Origin: UBA11524 sp964383815
GTDB taxonomy: Bacteria; Bacillota; Clostridia; Christensenellales; Aristaeellaceae
Length of the DNA stretch: 64,000 nucleotides
Direction of reading: 5' to 3'
Assembly (NCBI GenBank): GCA_964383815.1
Contig: CAYLIC010000002.1
Location: forward strand, 1-64,000
Shown in pieces: positions 1 through 7,168 of this stretch (the first letter of the stretch is position 1; every line of letters begins with the position of its first letter). The translations under genes were made by a program, and so were the position numbers. The notes below the pieces were generated by a model that was given only the letters and a program-made list of their open reading frames with translations, was not told the origin of the DNA and did no database searches.

Positions 1-128
1 TGGTCATCCCCAAAGAGATTCGCAGAACCCTGCGTATCCGCGAGGGCGACCCGCTGGAGATAACAGGGAAAGCGTGGCAGCAGTTTTGCTTCGCAATGAG
101 TGCCTTGGCAAAAAGAGCAGGATGGTGA
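1..128 (+). pseudogene. spoVT: 5' fragment of spoVT, interrupted by an integrated element
   Basis: The frame starting at base 3 reads VIPKEIRRTLRIREGDPLEI, the characteristic swapped-hairpin (AbrB-type) DNA-binding segment of the sporulation regulator SpoVT. The gene begins upstream of the window. After Ile (codon at 60-62) the sequence stops resembling SpoVT and runs 21 residues (TGKAWQQF...) to a TGA at 126-128. The missing part, starting with the same GDPLEI residues, lies at 29680-30144. The break falls inside the AbrB fold, so this fragment lacks the last strand of the DNA-binding domain and all of the GAF-like C-terminal domain. It is probably non-functional unless the element is excised. 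Confidence 0.88.
45..61 (+). repeat. attL core
   Basis: GGCGACCCGCTGGAGAT, identical to 29680-29696. In both copies it encodes Gly-Asp-Pro-Leu-Glu plus the first two bases of Ile. The identity stops at both ends (44 is G against C at 29679; 62 is A against T at 29697). The left flank is spoVT and the right flank is element DNA. Confidence 0.85.
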
Positions 129-315
129 GTGTGCATAGGATGCGCGAACTATCCCCAATTACAAGTTTTCATTCTCCTGCTGCGAAGGAAAAAGCGCACC
201 GGAAACACCATGCAGTGCTTGTCCGATGCGCCATTTATGAATCAATTTACGAAATCCGCTTCAGAAAACCATTTCTTGCAACGCGGACCATTCCCGCTGT
301 TTCATCCATTTTCGC

Positions 316-669
316 TTATTCCACAGGATGAACGCTGAGTTTCTCAAATCTCAGTCCATCTGTCACAGCGCTGATGCCAACCCGTCCGCCAGTCCACGGC
401 AAGGGGGCAATCATCTCCAGCAGCACGCCGTTTTCCCCATTTACGCTGATTTTGCTGCCCTGCGCATGGAAAATCAACGTAAGCTGGCGCCCCCATTCCA
501 CGCTGAGCGGAACTTCCCTTGTCACAATGTCCTTATAGCACTGTTTTGACAGGACAATTCGATTCTCCTGCACATGCAGCGCATACGCCCGACGGCTGGC
601 CTTGACCCGGTCACCATGCCAGGACTCCCGGCTGGAGCGTATGTTTGGGTTCACTGTCCGCGCCTTCAT
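316..669 (-). CDS. Small protein resembling a concanavalin-like carbohydrate-binding domain
   Basis: The product is 117 residues with no signal peptide. The motif WHGD...RAYALHVQENRIVL followed by alternating beta-strand-like stretches and a closing GLRFEKLSVHP resembles the C-terminal LamG/concanavalin-like domains that end some clostridial glycohydrolases. It starts 7 bases beyond the stop of the GH2 gene, on the same strand but in another frame, so it may be a detached accessory domain of that enzyme or the remnant of a larger gene. The ribosome binding site (AGGGAT directly before ATG) is poor. No catalytic residues can be assigned. The domain assignment is from pattern memory only. Confidence 0.45.
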   Translation of the reverse strand: MKARTVNPNIRSSRESWHGDRVKASRRAYALHVQENRIVLSKQCYKDIVTREVPLSVEWGRQLTLIFHAQGSKISVNGENGVLLEMIAPLPWTGGRVGISAVTDGLRFEKLSVHPVE

Positions 670-676
670 ATCCCTG

Positions 677-2431
677 TTACCGCTGCAAGTTGATGCGGCG
701 GATCTCGTCCAGGTTCGCCTTGGGATTGCGATCCATGTCCAGCAGGCCGTTGACCTCCTGGAACACGTCCGTCAGCTGGGTGTAGCAGTAGCCCACAAAG
801 CCGGGCATGTGCTTGAAAGCCTGGGTAATGGCCTCGAAGCGCTCCAGGAAAGCGGCCTCATCCTTCGCCGCGCCGTTGTAGCCCCAGTTGCCATCACTGG
901 AATCCTTCGCCATGGCAATGCCGCCGAACTCCGTCAGCAGCTTGGGCTTGCCATGATGGTCATAACCCCTGGCGGTCACAAGGCGCCAAAAGCCCGGGTT
1001 GCCGTCCAGCAGCACATCCTCGTTGGTATAGTTGGGCGTAAGCTCATGGGGCCAGGCGGTGTAGTCGTGGACGGTGGCAATATCGGTGCTGGCCTGCTCC
1101 CAGCCATCGTTGCCGGAAACATAACGTGTGCCGTCCAGGCTGTGCACCATGTGATAAAGGGCATCCGCCAGCTGCTGGGCTTCCTTCTGTGTCTGGATGA
1201 AGGGCACACCCCAGCTTTCATTCAGCGGCACCCAGGCAATCAGGCTGGGATGGTTGTAGTCACGCTTGATGGCCTCGCTCAGGTCGCGCATCATGTTGCG
1301 CTTCTGGCTATCGCGGAGCCAGTAGGCGCTGGGCAGCTCGCCCCAGACCAGCAGACCCAGCTTATCCGCCCAGTACAGGTAGCGGGGATCCTCAAACTTC
1401 TGGTGCTTCCGGACACCGTTGTAACCCATGCGGATGGTCAGCTCCACATCCTTGCGCAGGGCATCATCACTGGGGGCGGTCAGCAGACCGTCCGGCCAGT
1501 AGCCCTGGTCAAGAATCAGCCGCTGGTACAGCGTATGGTTGTTGATGGTGATGGCGCCATTGATAATCTCAATCTTGCGCATACCGAAATAGGTATCCAC
1601 CTTGTCGCAAACCTGACCATCCACAATGGTTTCAATGGACAAGTCGTACAGGCTGGGGCAGTGAGGCTCCCACATATGGATGCCTTCCAGGGTCTCATTG
1701 TGGCGCAGGAACATTTCCGTTGCCACATAGCGGTCAGTGGTCACCCGCACATCCTGCTGGGCCACCAAATCACCATGGAAGGAGGCGGTCAGGCGGATGG
1801 AGGCATTCTTGGGCAGCTCGTTCAGGCTGACCTCCACCTTGATGGAGGAGCGCTCCACACAAGGGGTCAGGCGGAAATCCACAGGATAATACTCGCCCAC
1901 GCCCTCCAGCCAAACGCTCTGCCAGATGCCGGTCACAGGCGTGTACCAGCAGCCCCAGCACTCCGGGCGATGGCTCTGCTTGCCGCGGGGCTGGTCAGGC
2001 TCAAGGCGATCCTCTGCACGGACGGTCAGGGTGTATTCCTTTCCTGCCTCGGTCAGATCGGTAATGTCAAACGCAAAGGGCGTGTAGCCGCCCTCGTGAC
2101 CGCCCAGGTACTGGCCGTCCAGCCACACATCAGCGATATAGTCCACCGCACCAAAGTGCAGCAGGCGGCGGGCGGTCATGTCCGCCGGAACGGTGATTTT
2201 GCGTGCATACCACACCACATCCACCGCATCCAGACACTCAATGCCGCTCAGCTTGCTCTGGTAGGCAAAGGGCACTTCGATTTTGTGGGTAGCAGGCAGG
2301 CTGCGGTACCACTTTTCCTTTTTGCCAGCCTTCAGGCGGTCGAAGGCAAAGTCCCACTGTCCATTCAGGGTGCACCAGGTTTTGCGAACCCGGTCAGGTC
2401 TTGGATGCTCCATCCGCAATGCTTCGTTCAT
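677..2431 (-). CDS. Glycoside hydrolase family 2 enzyme (beta-galactosidase/beta-glucuronidase type)
   Basis: This is a 584-residue cytoplasmic GH2 enzyme with no signal peptide. It has an N-terminal sugar-binding jelly roll (CTLNGQWDFAFD, then WYARKITVP), an immunoglobulin-like middle domain, and a TIM barrel with the acid/base motif VPLNESW and the nucleophile motif LLTEFGG. The exact substrate cannot be read from sequence; beta-galactosides, beta-glucuronides or related beta-glycosides are possible. An ATG overlaps the regulator's stop (ATGA at 2458-2461), but GGGAGG followed 10 bases later by ATG favours the start at 2431. It is co-transcribed with the ArsR-like regulator upstream, which probably controls it. 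Confidence 0.85.
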   Translation of the reverse strand: MNEALRMEHPRPDRVRKTWCTLNGQWDFAFDRLKAGKKEKWYRSLPATHKIEVPFAYQSKLSGIECLDAVDVVWYARKITVPADMTARRLLHFGAVDYIADVWLDGQYLGGHEGGYTPFAFDITDLTEAGKEYTLTVRAEDRLEPDQPRGKQSHRPECWGCWYTPVTGIWQSVWLEGVGEYYPVDFRLTPCVERSSIKVEVSLNELPKNASIRLTASFHGDLVAQQDVRVTTDRYVATEMFLRHNETLEGIHMWEPHCPSLYDLSIETIVDGQVCDKVDTYFGMRKIEIINGAITINNHTLYQRLILDQGYWPDGLLTAPSDDALRKDVELTIRMGYNGVRKHQKFEDPRYLYWADKLGLLVWGELPSAYWLRDSQKRNMMRDLSEAIKRDYNHPSLIAWVPLNESWGVPFIQTQKEAQQLADALYHMVHSLDGTRYVSGNDGWEQASTDIATVHDYTAWPHELTPNYTNEDVLLDGNPGFWRLVTARGYDHHGKPKLLTEFGGIAMAKDSSDGNWGYNGAAKDEAAFLERFEAITQAFKHMPGFVGYCYTQLTDVFQEVNGLLDMDRNPKANLDEIRRINLQR

Positions 2432-2457
2432 ACCAGTCATTCCTCCCATACGATTAT

Positions 2458-3396
2458 TCATTGTTTTTCTTTTTTTTCGACACAGTCCAGACGCATGACA
2501 ATGGCCTGTTGATGATCGCCAAATTGTTCGCCAAACAGGTTAATGCCGCCCTGATGCACCGCACCGGCTTTCACGCCGATTTTCAGGCTGATGTAGGGCT
2601 TGTCCGTCAGGGTTAGTTTCTGAAGGGTCACATCGGAAATGCGCTCATCGTTCAGGTAGCAGCCGTCCTCATTCACAAGCCAGCGGGTCAAAAGACCATA
2701 CTGGGTGGATGATGGCAGCCACCATTCCGGCGTAAAGCGCCCCTGGCGACCGCCGAAGTCCCCCGGGCAGCACCAGGTTCCCAGCTCGATGCCATTGATG
2801 TCCACGGTAATGTCGCTGGGCCAATCCTTACGGTAGTTGGGTGCCTCCGAGCAGGACTCGAAGGAAACCTCCAGGCACTTCAGCTCATGATCCTTCAGCA
2901 CCTGGTTGGAGAAGCGATACTCCACAAACCCCTGCTGAAACCACAGCAGCTGCGCCTCAAACCGCCCGGGATCGTAAAAGGATGCCACGTTGTCATGCTC
3001 GCCAATGTTGCTGCGGGCGCTGAGCAAACCGCAGGTTGGCACCACCCAGCAATCCGTATACGCACCGATGGGCATGGAGTAAAAGTAGCTTTCCACCTCC
3101 TTGTGGTACAGATGGTGCAGCTGAATGCTGACAGTGTCCTTCTTTCGGCTGCACAGCTTTGCCACGCCACGCACACCGGCCTGGCGTTCCGTGCGGATCA
3201 GCTCCGCCTCCTCCAGCACAACAATGCTGTTGGATACTGTAGAAATGGGCACCTCCAGCCGCTGGGAAAGCTCCAGCACGTTCATGCTGCACTCGTCCAG
3301 CAGCTGCAATATGTGAATGCGCAGCTCGCTGGACAATGCGTGCGCCACCCTTTGCAGCTTTTCGGGTTCCTGAAGGCTTAATTCCATGTGTTTCAT
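2458..3396 (-). CDS. ArsR-like winged-helix regulator with a C-terminal sensor domain
   Basis: The protein has 312 residues. The N-terminal 85 or so form an ArsR-type winged helix (LSSELRIHILQLL...MNVLELSQRLEVPISTVSNSIVVLEEAELI). The remaining 220 residues are an uncharacterised mixed domain rich in Trp and Tyr (WCCPGDFGGRQG, PEWWLPSSTQYG) that I take to be the effector-sensing part; no metal-binding Cys/His set is evident, so this is not a classic metal sensor. Similar long ArsR-type regulators accompany sugar-utilisation genes in Bacillota. Its stop overlaps the first possible ATG of the GH2 gene, indicating coupling. The ligand is unknown. Confidence 0.7.
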   Translation of the reverse strand: MKHMELSLQEPEKLQRVAHALSSELRIHILQLLDECSMNVLELSQRLEVPISTVSNSIVVLEEAELIRTERQAGVRGVAKLCSRKKDTVSIQLHHLYHKEVESYFYSMPIGAYTDCWVVPTCGLLSARSNIGEHDNVASFYDPGRFEAQLLWFQQGFVEYRFSNQVLKDHELKCLEVSFESCSEAPNYRKDWPSDITVDINGIELGTWCCPGDFGGRQGRFTPEWWLPSSTQYGLLTRWLVNEDGCYLNDERISDVTLQKLTLTDKPYISLKIGVKAGAVHQGGINLFGEQFGDHQQAIVMRLDCVEKKEKQ

Positions 3397-3438
3397 GTGT
3401 CAACTGTCTCCTTTGCCATTGATCATGACAGCTGGCGT

Positions 3439-3772
3439 TCATTCAAGCGGCGTTACCGTGCACTCCTGCACGGTCAGTTCCTTGCCACTGGGGAAGAACC
3501 CCCGCAATCCGTGGGTAGCCAAACATATCCCATGGCACGCTGACCGTTAAGGTAATGCTCTGACCCTCCGCCAGCTCGTCGCCCGTTGCGGATTCGTACA
3601 GCACAACCGTTTCGGCTGCAGCCGCCTTTTCGCCCATTGCTTCAAGATAGGCTGCATAGTCCTCGCCTGCCGACTGGGACAGGTACAGCTGCGTCAGCTC
3701 CTCCCCCGTCACCGTCAGCGGAAGAAACATCAGCAATGCAATAAGCACGCTCAGCGGCTTCATTCTGCAGCT
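3439..3772 (-). pseudogene. Short secreted protein of unknown function, frameshifted near its end
   Basis: A hydrophobic signal peptide (MKPLSVLIALLMFLPLTVTG) is followed by a short exported domain ending in SVPWDMFGYPRIAG. In the frame as read, the tail becomes VLPQWQGTDRAG... and stops at 3443. Removing one base from the C5 run at 3499-3503 gives the tail FFPSGKELTVQECTVTPLE and a TGA at 3439-3441, which looks more natural. A GTG at 3772 with AAAGGGG eight bases upstream is the best start; ATGs at 3763 and 3817 are alternatives. It lies just upstream of the ArsR-like gene on the same strand. It could also be a remnant of a larger sugar-binding protein. Confidence 0.5.
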
Positions 3773-4173
3773 CACAGCACTACCCCTTTTGTTCCAAACT
3801 TCGTTTATTGTTTCCAACTATTTGAATTAAACCATATTTCATCGGGCATGTCAATAGGATTTGGCATCTTTATGTTTTATTTGTCCACTATCTTTCCCTT
3901 TATTGCATACTTGCAGTTGAGTTTTCATTGATGAAAGCGTTTTCTCGCTTGAAGAATCTGAAACAAAAGGTTCTTTCCACCCGTTCGGCTTTGTGTTTCG
4001 CTTTTTTTGAAACATAACTGTTGTGTTCTTTTTCACAAGGTCCGGCCTTTGTGCCAGAGATCTGATTTTGCGTTCAATTTGAAAGCGCGAATACGTCCTG
4101 CAGCATTTGCGTGTTCACGCAAAGCGGCAGATGACCGCATGCCATCTGCCGCCCTGCATCAGCCAGCCTATGA
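3773..4173. other. Non-coding stretch, AT-rich
   Basis: No convincing gene, tRNA or repeat is seen. It is more AT-rich than its surroundings and should contain the promoter of the minus-strand group that begins at 3772, but I cannot pick out a clear -35/-10 pair. Confidence 0.5.
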
Positions 4174-4735
4174 CAGCGGGCCATTGAAGCCTTTCTTGCA
4201 GAATGCTGCTCAGCAGATGGAATCAGCCTGCTATACAAGCAGGCCGAACAGGAAATTTGCAAGTTCTGTATGCAGAAGATTGGCACCAGTGTTCAGTTCA
4301 ATGGCGAGGTTCCTTGCGCCCTGAGCCTGCTGGCACGGCTGATAACCTCCGCCGTGGTTGACGCCAGCCGCACCGATACCCGCTGCTTTATGGAGGATCT
4401 GCCATTGCCCACAAACACGCTTCCCTCCTGGGATGCTTGCGCCGAAAAGGTTAGTGCATTCATCGGTTCCTCCCCCTGGGAACGCCTATCCAACAGGCTC
4501 CCAGAGATTTCTCAGCATGCTTGTGCCATATCAGGAAGGCGCGGAGATTATCCGCCAGTTGGAAGATGCCATCTCCCGCCTTGATTTCACCCGCACCCGC
4601 GGGCTGTTGGAAAAGGCGAAACCCTATACAGTCGCTGTGCCCAAAGCACAAATCCAGCGGATGTTGCAAAACGGCATCGTCGCCTTCGCTGCCAACGGCG
4701 GCTCCGGCAGCATGACGCAGCAGACCTTCACCTAG
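4174..4735 (+). pseudogene. Degraded fragments resembling Cas3 (type I CRISPR helicase-nuclease)
   Basis: Two pieces lie in different frames. Piece one (4174 to about 4480) reads QRAIEAFLAEC... then LSLLARLITSAVVDASRTDT, a close match to the Cas3 signature after the HD domain (RmLfSaLVDADrtDT), followed by a W...A.KV segment as in Cas3 proteins. Piece two (about 4517-4735) reads PYQEGAEIIRQLEDAISRL and later KAKPYTVAVPKAQI, resembling the C-terminal part of subtype I-C Cas3. The whole helicase core between them is missing, and a TGA precedes piece one. No other cas gene or repeat array is nearby. The identification rests on motif memory and would need a profile search. Confidence 0.5.
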
Positions 4736-4797
4736 GGTGAGCCCCGGAAGCTGACCGCCAACAGCTTTACCAAAACCGGTCACAGCTTTGTAATTGA

Positions 4798-4841
4798 CGG
4801 CCTTGCTCCGAAATGCAAACGGAGCAAGGCCGCTTTTCATC
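4798..4841 (+). terminator. Intrinsic terminator, copy 1 of a duplicated hairpin
   Basis: A perfect 13-bp stem (4798-4810 with 4820-4832, CGGCCTTGCTCCG) with a 9-base loop is followed by CTTTTC. Nearly the same hairpin recurs at 7121-7157 on the other side of the cell-wall protein gene. Confidence 0.75.
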
Positions 4842-4880
4842 CTGCATCCATTTTCAACAGCCCCATTCGCCATAAAATAC

Positions 4881-4909
4881 TTGATATTGTGAGAAGAAAA
4901 GTATATACT
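4881..4909 (+). promoter_or_regulatory. Sigma-A type promoter for the cell-wall protein
   Basis: TTGATA (4881-4886), a 17-base spacer, then TATACT (4904-4909), about 80 bases upstream of the ATG at 4992. Confidence 0.65.
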
Positions 4910-4991
4910 ATTGAAGACGTGATATTATTTGGATATTTGGGTGCGGGTTTACCGTCCCTTCCACGAACGGATAGAAAAGGAGGTCTCCCCT

Positions 4992-7085
4992 ATGAAGAAA
5001 CGAGCTGTACTGTTCCTGCTGGTGATGTGCGCCTTGCTTAGCTGTACCTTCTCTGCAATGGCGGATGATTATCCACAGGAGACACCTTTTACCATCCAAC
5101 AGGATGCTACGGAAGATTCAATTAACAAACTGTTCAAGGAAGAAACAGTGGACTTGAAAAATGACAAGGGTCAGATCGAGTCTATCAAACTCAGCAAAGG
5201 CTCCTGGGTGAGGATTATGGGAAGGCTGGATAAGATGGATATCAACCTCGGAGAGAACTTCCATGTGATGCTCATCACGAACTGTATCTACACCCCTCAA
5301 AAGATTACCATCGGCAAAAACACAACCCTGGAAATTTCGAGCTATGTCAGGCCCATTATCGAGGGCGATATCGAGAATCATGGCACCATCCGCTCTTGCA
5401 GCGACCGATTCCAGACAAAGGGGATAACCAACAACGGTGCCTACGCCGGTACTGTTTACAACTACGGCACAATTGAGGGCGGCGTCTTTACCGGCACAGT
5501 CATCAACATGCCCGGCGGAACCATAACCGGTGGCGATTTTTCCAAAGCCACAATATATGAGCAAAGCAATAAAGACGATCCAACCACTCGAACCCTGATA
5601 ACAGACGATAATTACAAGGGCTCTACTGTCGAAAACGCCTGGATTACGGTAACGCTGGATTTGGACGGCGGTACGCTGCCGGCCGGCGCTGCGGCCACGC
5701 AGACCATCCGGCGCGGCGCATCACTTAAGTCGGCTGCTCCCACCAAAGATGGCAAACAATTTGCCTACTGGGAGGGAGTGAATGACGGGCGCAGCTATTA
5801 CTTCGCAAACGATGCCATCAACTGCCCTTATACGGATACCGGCGTGGAGCTGAAGGCCGTGTGGTGCGATTTTCTGATCAATTATAAGCCGGCAGTGCCG
5901 TCAAATATCGAAGGCGAAGTCTACCCCCTATGCACAACCATGCTGCCACAGGCTTTTACGATTGGCGAAGCGATGACCCTGAACTCATGCGAAATAAACT
6001 ATCTGACAAAAGACAAAGCATCAGCCTACTTCCTCTACTGCTGGAACACCCAGGCTGACGGTTTGGGCAGGAACTATGACCCGGCTTTGAAGTTTACAGC
6101 CACAGAGCCAGGGAGTATGACGCTGTATCCCCGGTGGAAGAGTGCCGAAGTCCTGACCACACAGCTCTATCCTGTGCTATACAGAAAGGATAAAGACTCA
6201 ACCCCCGTTTCTAAAGACGTTACAGGCCGCGACGGACTAAATAAACATACGCTTCTGTCCCCTGACGATCCAGATTTGAATTATACCGCCGACAGAGGAA
6301 AGGAATTTGCCGGCTGGCTGCTCTCAGCCAGCAACAAATGGACAGGTAATAATCCTCCAGAGACGCTCCCCGAATATAACATGCTGTTTCAACCTGGTGA
6401 AGAGGTTCTCCTAACGGTCTGGGAGCATCCGTATCCATATGAAGGAAAAATCCCTTCCAGGTCATTCCAAACCTTCATTACCGCCCAATGGAAATCCCTG
6501 CCCGTTACGGAGATTACCTTTGATGCGAACGGTACGGGCGTGACCGGTACCACCGGCAACGGCAATAAGGAAACCTACTTTAAGGGCGAAACCCTGCCCC
6601 TGCCCGCAAACGGCTTTGCCCGCACGGATTATGCCTTTACCGGCTGGAACACCAAAGCCGACGGCACCGGCACGGGCTATGCTGATAAAGCAAATATCAC
6701 CATCGAAGGCGATGCGCTGGTGGGCAAAAACGTAACCCTGTACGCCCAGTGGAAGTCCACCGCTACACCTACACCCACGCCTACACCTACGCCTACGCCT
6801 ACACCTACACCTACACCTACACCTACACCTACACCTACACCTACACCTACGTCCACACCTACGTCCACACCTACGCCTACACCTACACCCACGCCTACAC
6901 CGACGCCTACACCGACGCCTACACCCACGCCTGCACCCACACCTACCCATACCCCGCAGGCGACCACCCCGCCCAAGACCGGTGATGCATCCAACCAGTC
7001 CCTGTGGCTGGGCCTGTGCATGGCCAGCGTTGCTGCCATGGCTGGGCTGATTGTTGCAAAAAAGAGCCGCTTCTCCCGGCGGTAA
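4992..7085 (+). CDS. Cell-wall-anchored surface protein with InlB-type repeats and a Thr-Pro stalk
   Basis: The product has 697 residues. A signal peptide (about 1-24, ending SAMADD) is followed by a region with repeated short strands (GTVYNYGTIEGGVFTGTVIN) that may form a small beta-solenoid. Then come InlB/Flg_new-type modules ending in W (LDLDGGTLP...ELKAVW; ITFDANGTG...TLYAQW), and a Thr-Pro dipeptide stalk from about residue 592 to 653. It ends with PPKTGD (660-665), a hydrophobic helix and KKSRFSRR: a sortase signal. It is probably an adhesin displayed on the wall. AAAGGAGG nine bases ahead fixes the start at 4992. A terminator hairpin lies on each side of the gene. Confidence 0.85.
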   Translation: MKKRAVLFLLVMCALLSCTFSAMADDYPQETPFTIQQDATEDSINKLFKEETVDLKNDKGQIESIKLSKGSWVRIMGRLDKMDINLGENFHVMLITNCIYTPQKITIGKNTTLEISSYVRPIIEGDIENHGTIRSCSDRFQTKGITNNGAYAGTVYNYGTIEGGVFTGTVINMPGGTITGGDFSKATIYEQSNKDDPTTRTLITDDNYKGSTVENAWITVTLDLDGGTLPAGAAATQTIRRGASLKSAAPTKDGKQFAYWEGVNDGRSYYFANDAINCPYTDTGVELKAVWCDFLINYKPAVPSNIEGEVYPLCTTMLPQAFTIGEAMTLNSCEINYLTKDKASAYFLYCWNTQADGLGRNYDPALKFTATEPGSMTLYPRWKSAEVLTTQLYPVLYRKDKDSTPVSKDVTGRDGLNKHTLLSPDDPDLNYTADRGKEFAGWLLSASNKWTGNNPPETLPEYNMLFQPGEEVLLTVWEHPYPYEGKIPSRSFQTFITAQWKSLPVTEITFDANGTGVTGTTGNGNKETYFKGETLPLPANGFARTDYAFTGWNTKADGTGTGYADKANITIEGDALVGKNVTLYAQWKSTATPTPTPTPTPTPTPTPTPTPTPTPTPTPTSTPTSTPTPTPTPTPTPTPTPTPTPTPAPTPTHTPQATTPPKTGDASNQSLWLGLCMASVAAMAGLIVAKKSRFSRR
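6765..6948 (+). repeat. Hexanucleotide tandem array encoding the Thr-Pro stalk
   Basis: An imperfect array of ACACCT/ACGCCT units, with occasional ACGTCC and ACCGAC variants, encodes about 60 residues of (Thr-Pro)n with a few Ser and Ala. Such arrays change length by slippage, so the stalk length probably varies between strains. Confidence 0.9.
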
Positions 7086-7120
7086 AGCGCAAACCCTGTT
7101 GTAGAACAGGAAAATAATTG

Positions 7121-7157
7121 GCGGCCTTGCTCCGAAATGTTAACGGAGCAAGGCCGC
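7121..7157. terminator. Bidirectional terminator, copy 2 of the duplicated hairpin
   Basis: A 14-bp perfect stem (7121-7134 with 7144-7157, GCGGCCTTGCTCCG) with a 9-base loop lies between two convergent genes. On the minus strand it is followed by CCAATTATTTTCC; on the plus strand the T-run is weak. Confidence 0.75.
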
Positions 7158-7168
7158 TTATCTCATAT

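Noticed and set aside
602..2512. 636-codon open frame on the plus strand opposite the GH2 gene
   Set aside because: It is the antisense shadow of a gene with clear GH2 motifs; its translation shows no domain. The same applies to long antisense frames at 8108-9517, 20505-22583, 23063-25111, 33449-35254, 47701-49308 and 54129-55400.
4460..4873. 137-codon minus-strand frame over the Cas3-like relic
   Set aside because: The plus-strand pieces carry recognisable motifs, while this frame has none and runs through the terminator hairpin.
6765..6948. Repeat array as a possible CRISPR
   Set aside because: The units are six bases, contiguous, and encode Thr-Pro in frame; there are no spacers.
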